Of a stretch of DNA of 64,000 nucleotides, positions 53,633 through 64,000 are shown piece by piece (position 1 is the first letter of the stretch; the number at the start of each line of letters is the position of its first letter). The notes beneath the pieces are model-generated. The model saw only the letters and a program-made list of their open reading frames with translations, did not search any database and was not told the origin of the DNA. The stretch lies in NCBI GenBank assembly GCA_028015205.1, contig CM051519.1, positions 95,253,539 to 95,317,538 on the forward strand, read 5' to 3'. Both the position numbers and the translations under genes were made by a program. This DNA is from Mytilisepta virgata (lineage: Eukaryota > Mollusca > Bivalvia > Mytilida > Mytilidae).

Positions 53633-54394
53633 TGAGGATCATCCTGAAGTGATGTCATAGTAATTGACGCGTATTTTGGGTTAATAACGTGTTTTTCGTC
53701 TTTATGACGTTATACATAGTAGTATTTGTGGCGGTTATTCACCGGATATGATGTCAACCGGAAATGACGTCACCGGAAGTCAATTGCGCGCTCATGCAAC
53801 CGGAAGTGATGGATTTTCCCACCATTTTTCCGTTTTTTCCAATTTTTTTTTTAAACTATTTTTTCCATTTTTTTATAGGACATCATGGAAATAGAAAACG
53901 GATTGAAACATGTCTTCTCTTGTTCCATGCTGATCTCTGCTGCTCAGAACCATGCTCCCATGCTCCTTAGTTTTTTTGCTACTGCTGCTACTCTTTGCTG
54001 CTCAGCAAAATGCTCTCATGCTCATTTCGGTTTTTTTTGCTGCTGCTGCTCATCGCTGCTCTTCTCTTGTTCATAGCTGCTCTTCGCTGGCTCATCGCTG
54101 TTATTCTCTTTCTCATCGCTGCTCTTCTCTTACTCATCGCTGCTCTTCTCTACTACTGAGAACTTCATAAAGAACATAACGTCGTAAAGACGAAAAACAC
54201 CTATAAAATCATAAAGAACATAACGTCATAAAGACGAAAAACACCTATAAAATCATAAAGAACATAACGTCATAAAGACGAAAAACACCTATAAAATCAT
54301 AAAGAACATAACGTCATAAAGACGAAAAACACGTATAACGTCATAAACTCAAAATATGCGTCCCTTACAGTGACGTCACTTCAGGATGATCCTC
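53633..54394. mobile_element. Inverted-repeat element with 44-bp satellite
   Basis: Ends are inverted: GAGGATCATCCTGAAGTGA on the left and TCACTTCAGGATGATCCTC on the right, and pairing continues for about 85 bp (TGACGTCA, GTGTTTTTCGTCTTTATGAC). The interior has a CATCGCTGCTCTTCTCTTAC-like trinucleotide-rich run (about 53,990-54,160) and four 44-bp repeats at about 54,168-54,345 (ATAAAGAACATAACGTCATA then AAGACGAAAAACACC) that reuse the TIR sequence. No transposase. Confidence 0.6.
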
Positions 54395-55039
54395 ATGATC
54401 CTCCGCCACAAATGTTAACTGAACGGTTCCCATATACTACTAGTAATCTATCTATTTTAAACAGTTATCACATTTTAATCCAAATTTTTATAACTTTTAA
54501 AGAGGTAAATCAGACAGATAAATATTTTATTTCATTCTTAATTTGCTGCTAAAGTTTTACTGTATGCTATGTGTGATATTTTCAATTTGTATTGCATGTT
54601 GTTATGTCTTGCGTTGTTTTTATATTGCGGATAATATAATTATGTTTTTATATTCGGTCAAAATGTCCTTAACCCTAACCCTAACCCTAGCCCTGTTGTT
54701 TACTTGACTTATGCCGAATCAAAATAATTTTTTCTTATCTTAACTTATATCTTACCCTGCATACAATTATGCAAACCGCGGATATGGCTATGCGGAATTC
54801 CAGAAAATTTTCGAGACTCTGCTTGGGTATGTATGCCTAAAATTCTTAAAGACTATGTTTGATGACATTTTGCGGTTATCATTAGTAACTTGAACCCCAG
54901 TGGCGGGGATAATGTTTTGCTGTTCGCCGTATGTAATGTCCAGGATTATCTCAGGAAGCATAAGAGATAGAAAACTGAAACTTTGATCATTGTTAGCATT
55001 GTTGATGTAGATTGTGCCGAAGGTTTCGGAATTTTGGAA
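54395..55039. repeat. Interstitial telomere-like block in non-coding DNA
   Basis: CCTTAACCCTAACCCTAACC then CTAGCCCTG at about 54,669-54,695 is a short run of the TTAGGG telomere motif (on the minus strand). The surrounding sequence has no gene. Confidence 0.6.
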
Positions 55040-56040
55040 TTTGCCCATAGGGCATAATTATGAGCAAAAAACGGATTTCGCGATATCCAGTAAATAGTGA
55101 AATCTTCTAAACTATTTAGACTATAATGCTGAAACTGAAACCATTACATATGGCAAATTCAAAAGTGGCATGAGAATTTTTTTAAAAGTTGTCTGTGCCG
55201 AAGGTTTCAGAAGTTTGAAATTTGTCCTTGGGGTAGAGAATTTTTTCTGGAAGAGTCTCAGACTTATTAATTTTTATAAATTACCAATCAACCTTACTAT
55301 CAGACACTAGCAGAATAATAGCTGTTAAATGGAATATTTTGATTTCAAAAAAATAATTCCAACTTTGGTAAATTTCCTGAAAGACTCTAAAACCTTCATT
55401 TTTGGTAATGTATCTAGCAACCATGCATATTGATAACCATTAATGTCACAAGAGTTAATGTAACCATTCAATTTCCAAAAATGAAATTCCAACTTCGGTA
55501 AATTTCCTGAAAGACTTTAAGACCTTTGCAAATGTATCTAGTAACCATATATATTAATAATCATTAATGCCACAAGAGTTAAGGTAACCATTCAACTTCC
55601 AAAAATGAAATTCCATCTTTGGTAAATTTCCTGAAAGACTCAAAAGCTTCATTTTTTTGTCATGTATCTAGCAACCATGCATGTTAATAACCATTAATAT
55701 CATTAGTGTTAAAGTTACCATTCAATTTCCAAAAATAGAATTCTAAATTTGGTTAATTTCCCGAAAGACTCTAAGATCTCAATTTTTTTTGGAAAAGTAC
55801 CTAGCAACCATACATATTTGTTTAGGGAATGATTAAATTTCCAAAATTGAATGGAATATTTGGATTTCCAAAAAAAAATAAAAAATAACTCTAATTTTGG
55901 TAAATTTCCTGAAAAACTCTAAGATCTTCATTTTTTGGAAATGTATCTAGCAACCATGCATATTAATAACTATTAATGTCACAAGACTTAGGCTAACCAT
56001 TTAATTTCCAAAATTGATATTCCAACTTTGGTAAATTTAC
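55040..56040 (+). repeat. Tandem array, ~130-bp unit, about five copies
   Basis: Units contain AATTTCCTGAAAGACTCTAA, a TTCATTTTTTGG-type run, ATGTATCTAGCAACCATGCA, TATTAATAACCATTAATGTC and CATTCAATTTCCAAAAATGA. Copies start near 55,363, 55,493, 55,613, 55,745 and 55,900, with a partial at 56,020. Upstream there are looser versions (GCCGAAGGTTTCGGAATTTT near 55,017, 55,197). Confidence 0.7.
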
Positions 56041-56783
56041 ACTTAATTAGTAGAACATATCATCATAAAAACAGTTCACTACATGTATTTACATTATCGT
56101 ATGATATCCTAATCAGTCACACTTCATTTAACATTATGACTACTATCTCAACTGTCCAATTCATTACTAGAGTTATTATCACATCCGAGTATAATTTCTT
56201 TGGTCATTTGTGTTTTGCCATTCATAGCACTAGCTGAATTATTTAAAAAAAAAGAAGAAATGGTAGTGAACCAGTGAAAAACGTTATTGTTCTTTTGTGA
56301 AATATTCCTTTGATTGAACTGGTAGAATTTAATTTTGTGATTAACACAACAATGGCGCGGGGATATGCAGCGTGGCTTTCGGTGTTTCGTTCCTTTTAAA
56401 GTATCTATGACAATAACATACAATGAAAATAAATGGAAATCGTGAGTTGTTAAAAGGAGCATAGACCGAATTTAGTTATTCGTTCGGTTTGTTCCTCTTC
56501 TGCCTACATTTTGAAATTTCAATTCCTTTTCTACCCACATGTCCTGTGTAAACATAATTAGTATGAATGTTGTTTTAGTAGTTATAGTTTATTTTTTAAA
56601 AATACCTCGGGTTAATTTTATCAATCAATTTATTTACTATGTTGAATTACAAAAAAATCTGTAATTTAAAGAAATCAAGATGCAAAGTTGTTTTTTTTAG
56701 GTCATGTAACTAATTCCCGAACATACAGGAAAACTTGTCAACTCCCTTTTCACATCGGAAATGACGTATAAAGGAAAAATAGT
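56041..56783. other. No gene seen
   Basis: AT-rich with only short chance frames. Confidence 0.4.
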
Positions 56784-58575
56784 AATTAAGTCTCCCAAAC
56801 GAAGTGGGAGACTTATAGATTTTGATTTGCGATTTTTATCGAAATTTTTTTTCTTCCTCTCCGATTTTGTTCGTTAGAGTTCTCAATAACCATCAGAGAT
56901 ATGGATCTGAGATTTTCCATGATGAAAGATCAATGTCCCTATATGTGCCTAATACTACATTTTTTGACGGGGTCACTGAGACGTATAATGAGCAGTTCAA
57001 AGAGGCTAGGGGTTAACTATAGGACCATATGAGGACTTTTTTAATAGAAAAACTATACGAGAGTGAACACTAACCATTTCATACCATAAATTTTATTATA
57101 AACCGTGACAACACCTATTAAATGACATATACCTCGTTCCTCTAGGAGGGTCAGCCCCCAACCCCCAAAGTCGATAATTTTGAAAAATATTATATGCAAT
57201 TAAAATCCATAGCTTTAAATCATATATTGTATTATTCTCCGTAACAAGACGCATTAAATGATATGTGCCTCATTCTTTCAGTAGGGTGATCCTCACCCCC
57301 CATAAATCATTAATGTCCAATTATCTCATAAACCGTTAAAATCCCTAGCCTAAACCAGGCATGGGGCGAATTACATTGCAATGTAATGTATTACATTACA
57401 ATTACTTTGACAAAACCATGCATTATATTACAATTACCATTACATGAATTTATCAAAGTAATGCATTACATTACAATTACTTTTGCAAAGTAATGCATTG
57501 AATTACACATTACATTTGTAAATTTTATTATCAAGTGAAAAGAAAATTCAAAGTTGATTGCTCTTCTGTCTTTGGTTTTAAGGTATCAATGTATACATCT
57601 CTGTGTTTTCTCTAAAAAGAAATTACAGAGATGTAGTTTAATACATATTTTAACTTAATGTTAAATTTTCGTTTATAAAAATACATTTGTTTTTTTTAAT
57701 TTCAATCAAAATATTTACTAATCTTTCCTAATTATGTAATAAACATAGAGCTTAATTTATGACAAATGGAGAAAAGATTGATTGTAAAACAAACAAATTA
57801 GTGTTTTATGACAATGTTCAATTATCTGTTATTTAATCAAGACAGGATATACATTCAACTTTTACAGTATAGCTTTTCATATATAATTTTTGTTTATACA
57901 GGAAAACGCAGGAAATAGAATGAAATAAAAAGACATTAAAAAAGATAACTCAGTCTGTCTGATATACAGTGTTGTGTTATTCTTTTAAAATTGTAATTTG
58001 GACATTCTAGTATTTATACAAATTTTATTTTTATTTTTTTATTTATATATTTGTGAAATATTTCTTACATATTAATACAATATCTTAATTATTAAAAATC
58101 TTACCTTAAGATGAGTTACAAAATTTGATGTTATGTTTATGTAATGCCATGTAATGCAATGTAATGCATGAAATTACGCAGATTTTTGCTAAAGTAATGC
58201 ATTATATATATTACAATTACATGTAATATTTGGGAAAATATAATGCATTACCATGCATTACAATTACACATTTGCATTACCCCATGCCTGGCCTAAACCA
58301 TACATTTTCTTATTCCCCATGGTAAGACGCACCAAGTGACACATACCTATCTTCCCCCCCCGGTGGGGGGGGGGGGGGGGGTTATCGCCACTCCCATTAA
58401 AAGAATAATGTTCAATTATCTCATAAACCGTAAAAATCCCCATACCTAAACCATATATTTTCTTATTCCCCAAGGTAAGACGCACCAAATGACACATACC
58501 TCGCTTCCCCAGGGTAATACCGGGCTATTACCACTCCAATTAAATCGATATATTTCAATTATCTCATAAACATAT
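56784..58575 (+). mobile_element. Family F array element carrying a hAT insertion
   Basis: Starts near 56,784 with AATTAAGTCTCCCAAACGAA then GTGGGAGACTTATAG: hairpin AGTCTCCC/GGGAGACT. A four-unit array of about 165 bp follows (AATTATCTCATAAACCGTTA, AAATCCCTAGCCTAAACCA, TATTCCCC-GGTAAGACGCAC, CACATACCT-GCTTCC). A hAT element (57,356-58,290) splits one unit. The 3' end is not recognised. Confidence 0.55.
57356..58290. mobile_element. Non-autonomous hAT element with 8-bp TSD
   Basis: A 935-bp element with ends CAGGCATGGGG and CCCCATGCCTG, flanked by the 8-bp duplication GCCTAAAC (57,348-57,355 and 58,291-58,298). Removing it restores the family F array unit seen again at about 58,430-58,455. 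Subterminal regions are packed with TAATGCATTACA/AATGTAATG motifs in both orientations, likely transposase-binding or structural repeats. No transposase. Confidence 0.85.
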
Positions 58576-58765
58576 CAGCAATTTTTTTTTATAAAATCTT
58601 TTCTGAAACTACATGCTAATAACCAGACTTGAATGGAACATGTGGAATTGTCCACTTTTTTAAACTAAGTTTCAATACTGTGTCCAGGATCAGCAACCGT
58701 TTATAAACTTAGGAAACTGGCTATGATTTGTATACTGAAGTGACGTCAGTCCCGTGCTGGGACCT
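58576..58765. other. Spacer
   Basis: Short AT-rich spacer; CTGAAGTGACGTCA near 58,735 echoes the TIR of the element at 53,633. Confidence 0.4.
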
Positions 58766-60670
58766 AGAAGTTTGTTATGCGCATGCGTGGTCGGATTAGA
58801 TTATCTTCCCCTTTCTCGCGTTTTTTCATTTCCTGGTTGCTTCTTGCTCTGTCTAGGGTTCGGGTTTCCCGTTGAGTCTCTAAGGGCTTGTCCTGTCAAT
58901 TTTATGTCGCAGTCTGAGAGTATACGCATTATAATTGGACTAAGCGGTTATTTCTCCTTTTCCCGCACCCTTTTCTGTTTTCCATTTAGTCCAGGGAAGT
59001 CCAAAGGTAGGATTGGATTATACCCCCTTACCTCAAACTCAGCTGTTGCCGTCACCGTTAGGTCAATGCAGGTGCGGTATTTGTCCTTAGCAACGGCCCT
59101 CATTGCTTCGTGCTTCTTTTTGCTGCTCATCGCTGCTCAGCACCATGCTCTCGTGCTCATTTCGATTTGAGGAGGATTAGGAGGACGGGTGATTGTCTTT
59201 GAGGAGGATGAGAAGGTGAGGTCATTTTCTTATTGTCATGGTCTTGGTGCTCTTGGTGTGGGTTGTCATCACACAAGTTTCTATATAGTCGAAAGCTTGG
59301 AACTCTCTTTCCTTGTATCTTCGCGAGTTTGTAATTCTCTTCACTGCTGAGGACTTCCCTCCACTGCTCATTGCTGCTGTTGACTGTACTCATTCTGCTG
59401 ATATTTTTGCTCTGTGCTGCTCTTTGCTACTCATCGCTGCTCAGCACTATACTCTCGTGTTCATTTCGGTTTTCCAGGAGGAGGAGGAGGCGGAAAGATC
59501 GTTTGGTAGAAGAGGAGATGGGGTAACTTTCTTCCTGTCATGGTCTTGATGTTCTCGTTCTGGGTTTTCATCAGACAAGTTTCTAGATAGTCGAAAATAT
59601 GGAACTGTCTTTCCTTGTATATTCGCGAGTTGGTTGATTCACTTCACTGCTGAGGGCTTCACTCCGCTGCTCATCGCTGCTCTGATCTGTACTCATGTTG
59701 TATTTCTCTTGCTCTTCACTGCTCTTCTCTACTCATTCCTGCTCTGAACTGTACTCATTTTGCTCTTCACTGGTCATAGCTACTCTTCACTTTACTCATC
59801 ACTGCTCTTCTCTTTTTCCGTGCTGCTCTTACTCCTCGCTGTTTAGGACTTTACTCACGACTGCTTTTCGCCTCAACCCTAACCCAAAACTTAACCATAA
59901 TCCTAACTCTAGCTTTAACTCTAACCCTAACCCTAACTTCAAAATCTAACCCAACCCTAACCCAAGTCCAGCTACTAACTCTACTACCATCCCATTTCAA
60001 TGACCCACTGTCAAATTTAGCAAGCCTTACTGTTCGCTTCATGTGTGTCAGGCTTGCTAAAGTGGACGGTGGGCCATCAAGATGGGATGGGGTTAGAATT
60101 AGTAGTTGGATTAGGGTTAGGGAAAGACAGTTCCATACTTTCGACTACATGTCTAGAAAATTGTCATTATGACAACCGAGACCAAGAATACCAAGACAAT
60201 GACAAAGACAATATCATCCGTCCTCTTCACTCCTCCTCCAAAACCGAAATAAGCACGAAAGCATGGCGATGAGCAGCAAAGAGCAGCACAGTCAATGAGA
60301 AGGACCACCGTTGTTAAGGGGGTCGCTAAGGACACATGCCACACCTGCATTGACCTAACGGTCACAAAATTTGATGAAATGGAGTTAAGGGGACTTAATC
60401 CAATTCTACCTTTGGACTTCCGTTCACCAAACTGAGAACAGAAAAAGTGCGGGAAAGGTAGTGATAACCCCATAGTCCCATTGTACTGCTTATATTCTCG
60501 GACTTCGACATAACATTGAGAGGATTAACTCCATGAGATTCAATGTGAGACCCTAACCCTATACAGACCGACAGACCCAGAGACGACCATGAAATGTAAA
60601 AGTGCAGGACAATGGTAGATGATCCAAACCCACTTTTAGTCAATAGTCAAGCATGCGCAGAACAAACTAA
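58766..60670. mobile_element. Foldback-like element with telomere-like centre
   Basis: Diverged inverted arms at about 58,766-59,315 and 60,120-60,670. Shared, in mirrored order: TTTGTT-TGCGCATGC, GTCCAAAGGTAG-ATTGGATTA, GTTAGGTCAATGCAGGTG, GCTGCTCATCGC, TAGTCGAAAG-TGGAACT. The centre repeats part of an arm (59,440-59,620), then has CACTGCTC/CATCGCTGCTC runs and degenerate CCCTAA repeats at about 59,874-59,970, with TTAGGGTTAGGG at 60,110-60,121. Open frames across it follow the simple repeats and are not genes. Confidence 0.65.
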
Positions 60671-61329
60671 CGTCAAGTCCGTAAACAAATTATGCGAAAT
60701 GGCGCGAAAACCCATCACTTCCGGTTGCGTATCCGAAAACAAACCCAACTACTTCCAGTTCCAGTCACGGTTCCTTGCACGTGAAATTCCACTTCCGGTA
60801 GATCCTCCACAAATGCTACTTTAGAACCACCTGTACTGTATAGCCCTTTTAATAATAATTATTTCCCTTTCTGGGACATAGTACTGGTTCGTTGCAATGC
60901 AGAGCAGCCAGTAGGAAGTAAATAGAAATTATTTATTATTTTGATATACAAATATTTCCAGCTTTATAAACAACTTTGATTAGAAGTATGCTAGAAGCAA
61001 AAAGATCTTAAGTAGTTCCCAAATTTATATAAACCAAACATTACGTGCAAATTAAAAAGTTTTAAAATCAGTTAATCTTTTACTCTTCATTGCAGCGAAC
61101 TAGTACGTCCCAGCAAAGGAAATAACTTGCTTCAAATTATAATTTTAGTGTGAGAATCGTGAAACCGGAAATGAGTTTCTGAAAAGGGCTATACCACTAA
61201 GATCTGCTCCAGGACATTATCTGGAAAGGGATCATCTAAGGACTATTTAATTATAGATGATCTAGACTTTAACAACAGTTTCAGATAAAACTTAAAAAAA
61301 AATTGTATTATTCTTTTGCTAATCATTCT
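60671..61329. other. No gene seen
   Basis: CACTTCCGGTAGATCCTCCA then CAAATGCTAC at about 60,790 echoes the flank of the 53,633 element. Otherwise AT-rich, non-coding. Confidence 0.4.
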
Positions 61330-61990
61330 AATTAGGGCCACATGGCCACCGCTTGGTCAAAAACTTAGGTCAGTCTGTCCGTCCGTCCGTTCGTCCGTCT
61401 TACCGCCCGTAACAAATCGTATCCACTCTATATATGTAGAACCTTTATGATGTAAAAATTTATACTTGGCATGGATATTCACTAGCACCAGAAGGTGTTT
61501 AACAATATATCTACAACTCTGTAGGTCAAAGGTCAAGGTCAAAAACTTAGTTCAAAGTTGAAAACCCCATGTTCTATTGTAAAGAGCGTGTCCACTCTAT
61601 AACATGAGAATGGTTTGAAGTTAAGTGAAGATACTTGGCATGCATATTCGCCACTGTCAAAAGGGGTGTCACGATTATGCAATCTCTATGTCAAAGGTCA
61701 AAGTAAATAACTGAGGGAAAATGTGGGAACCCCATGTTCTTTGCTAAAGATTGTGGCTGCTATATAACTTGAGAAGGGGTTGGAGTTCATTGATTATACA
61801 TGGCATGGTTGTGCATCACCATCAGAAGGTGTGTCTCGATTAATGTTCAAATCTTTACGTCAAAGGTCAAGGTAAAAAAAAACTTAGACCAAAGGTGGGT
61901 ACCCCACGTTCTTTGGTAAAGGTCTTCCCCGCTCTATAACTTGGGAACCGTTTGTAGTTTAGTAATGACGCTTATTTAATGTGGAAAAAA
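61330..61990 (-). mobile_element. Minus-strand array element (family H), 3' end and four units
   Basis: In minus orientation the end is GGACGGACGAACGGACGG-type repeat, then a GGCCATGTGGCC hairpin and CTAATTAG near 61,330. Four units of about 165 bp lie at 61,400-61,960 (plus-strand landmarks: GGTCAAAGGTCAAGGTCAAA, ACCCCATGTTCT, GTCCACTCTATAAC, ACTTGGCATG-ATATTC). Same design as families A-D. The 5' end is unclear. Confidence 0.55.
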
Positions 61991-63426
61991 TTAATTTAAA
62001 GTAAAACCCATACAACCATTTTCAAATAGTTGCTGCCTTACAAAAACCCATGCTGTCCTTAGCAAATTTTCTGTTCTAAGCATTTACAATATTAGCATTC
62101 TTTTCTTTTTTAAGGTCATAAAAAATTAAAGACCCTTCATAATTCTAAATATGTGTTATAAATAGCTATGGATCAGAGCCATAAACATAACATACTAGTA
62201 GATCAAACATCAACCACTATATCCTAATGGTCATCGATATTGCAAGTCCACACCATGCAGTGAGCTCTGGATAGCTCCATATAACGATGAAAGTAAGGCT
62301 ATCCAGCACTGCAATAAAATGTCAAAATATAACACTTTAACAGAGAATACATTAAATTTGATCACAATCAGTACATAACCGGAATTGGTTATTACTTCAA
62401 GTGCTTTATGACTAAGCTTCACTTCAGTTTATCCATACGCAGTTTTGATTACAAGTTATTTACGGTAGGGCCCACAGAGATATGGATTCCATCTCCTTGA
62501 TTACCGTCCCCTCGGAGAGGGTATTAAGAGTTGAATGGTCGACAGTCTGCGTAATGAATGCTATCTTCTACCTGATTGGAAGATAATACCGACTGAAGAT
62601 GAATCAAGTACGTTGATTGGTTTTAGAAAATTGAAACCTGGTAAATGTCTTCTAATCCCTCAAGGTATCGGATTTTGACTCTTTATTTTAGTACTTTCTT
62701 CATTTCCACAAAACTCGACTCAATTAACACGATTTTATTATTTCTAGACCAATAAAATATTCATTCATTTGGAATAAGAATAACTATAGATCTGATTGGT
62801 TAACCCAAAGAGGGGAAGATCACTGATTTGTCGTTCATATGAAAGAGCTGAAAACTTGATTTAACTCAGTACATGTATACAAGTCTGTGTACGTTTTATT
62901 AATAGCCTTATTGTATTAACATGTATTATTGTAAAATTTTACAAATTTTACCACAAACATACATTTCACAACATAAATATTGTCATAGATATCGTCAAAT
63001 GTCATTACATATATCTGTATGGCAATTAAAAAAAATCAAGTATAAAAAATTAAAATCTTTGAATATCCTTTGGCAAAAAAAACGGCAGCCCAAAAAAAGC
63101 CATCAAAACACAGACTTTAACAAAAAATATGTAGTAATATATCTATTGAAAGGTATAATAAGTGAAAGTTTAATGTAATGACATTACGAACATTTAATAA
63201 TACATAAAAAATAATACTCTTTAATAATAAAAAGCTAAGAGACGGCTAGCTTTTTATAAAAGCTATTGCTTGTGTCCATGTTTTTTAAAGAGCATGCAGA
63301 TCTAAATTCCGACCCGGACCGACCCAGACATAATTTTAAAAGGTGATAGTCTGAGGACAATATATAACCACATTTTGGTTTCAATTGCTCCGGTAGTTTC
63401 AGAGAAGATTTCTAAATATTTTTTTC
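61991..63426. other. No gene seen
   Basis: AT-rich, with only short frames; the 85-codon Lys/Asn/Tyr-rich frame at 62,921-63,178 is typical of chance in such sequence. Confidence 0.45.
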
Positions 63427-64000
63427 TTTTTAGCTCACCTGGCCTATAGGCCATTTGAGCTTAGGTCATCACTTTTCGTCCGTCGTCCGCAAACTTTTCA
63501 CATTTTGATCTTCTCCTCTGAAACAACATGACGGATTGTAACCAGACGTGGTACGATTGATCTATAAAAGGACCTCTACAAACGGTCTACCAATTGTTCC
63601 GGTTGGATGAACAGTATGGCTTTGATTTTAATTTACTAATTTAAAAAAAAAAAACTTCTCTAAAACTACACTATGAAATGTTTTGAAACTTTGTAGGATT
63701 TATGACAAAAATGCCCTCTACAAACGATCCACGTTTGGTTGAGAATCATTTGTTCAACCGACGGCCATGGCTGTTAAAAGTTTCCATTGAAGCCATATTG
63801 GAAAAGAGTTTTTCGTCAATTGAAACCATATGGGAAAGTACTTTTTTGTCATTTGCTCAGGAACTAATGGACAGACAGTAACTAAAGTTAAAAAGAATGT
63901 CACATTGTTCAAAGGACAGATGCAACTAATCCAACTTTTATTTTAGCCGGGTCAAAAGTCAAAGGGGGGTCGTAAAATATAAAGATTACTTTGACATTTT
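63427..64000 (-). mobile_element. Family A element, minus strand, runs off the window
   Basis: In minus orientation the terminus is the hairpin AGCTCAAATGGCC-TATA-GGCCAGGTGAGCT followed by AAAAA (63,427-63,461), preceded by GGACGACGGACG (63,478-63,490). Array units (TTCAGAGGAGAAGATC, CTACAAACG) continue to the window end. Opposite orientation to the other family A copies. Confidence 0.7.

Noticed and set aside
53764..54170. Cys/Ser/Leu-rich frames suggesting a membrane protein
   Set aside because: They translate the GCTGCTCATCGCTGCTC simple repeat; composition follows the repeat, not a gene.
56784..56820. Hairpin AGTCTCCC/GGGAGACT read as a transcription terminator
   Set aside because: Bacterial-type terminators are not expected in animal DNA; it sits at the start of an array element, as do the hairpins of the other families.
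58754..60473. Several 60-138 codon frames in the foldback-like element
   Set aside because: They follow inverted arms and simple or telomere-like repeats and are not conserved between the two arms in the same frame.

Overview
The window reads as repeat-dense, AT-rich animal DNA, most likely from a bivalve mollusc and plausibly a mussel (Mytilidae). The grounds are the metazoan transposon types present, the TTAGGG-like blocks, and dispersed families whose ends (hairpin, GCTCACCTG box, GACG-rich stretch, CAGGTGAGCTAAAAA) I associate with mussel genomes. That last point is recognition, not a search. I find no complete host gene; two short stretches could be host exons (2263-2385 minus, 24816-25117 plus). 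There is no rRNA, canonical tRNA gene, CRISPR array or operon.

Layout. 1-8208: ends and bodies of small array-bearing elements, a SINE, a 13-copy satellite, a MITE with a 9-bp target duplication, and a 58-bp tandem repeat. 8209-16586: a complete minus-strand Ty3/Gypsy-type LTR retrotransposon with identical 227-bp LTRs, encoding an SGNH-hydrolase-like protein, Gag, protease and Pol with a chromodomain-like end. 16635-18060: a 5'-truncated LINE. 18061-24311: array elements (one nested in another) and a SINE with a 12-bp duplication. 24816-28757: an open frame and two truncated copies of a Penelope-like reverse transcriptase element. 28758-35494: tandem arrays and a SINE head. 35495-39190: a broken LINE split by a 1.9-kb array element whose boundaries can be read to the base. 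39322-46200: further array elements, one holding a 3.6-kb insert flanked by LTR-like direct repeats. 46206-47728: a Tc1 element with a broken transposase. 49764-52828: a large foldback element carrying smaller MITEs. 53633-60670: inverted-repeat elements, a 130-bp array, telomere-like blocks and a hAT element with an 8-bp duplication. 61330-64000: minus-strand array elements.

The most distinctive signal is a shared architecture across at least four unrelated-sequence families: AACYAGA-like start, short hairpin, a 7-12 bp box, tandem repeats of about 130-200 bp, a microsatellite or GACG stretch, then a terminal hairpin whose right half is the reverse complement of the 5' box, and an A-rich end. 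It resembles non-autonomous rolling-circle elements (Helentron-associated/DINE-like), and the one readable pre-integration site fits insertion with little or no target duplication. The second is an SGNH-hydrolase-like ORF with all four signature residues inside a very young Gypsy element.
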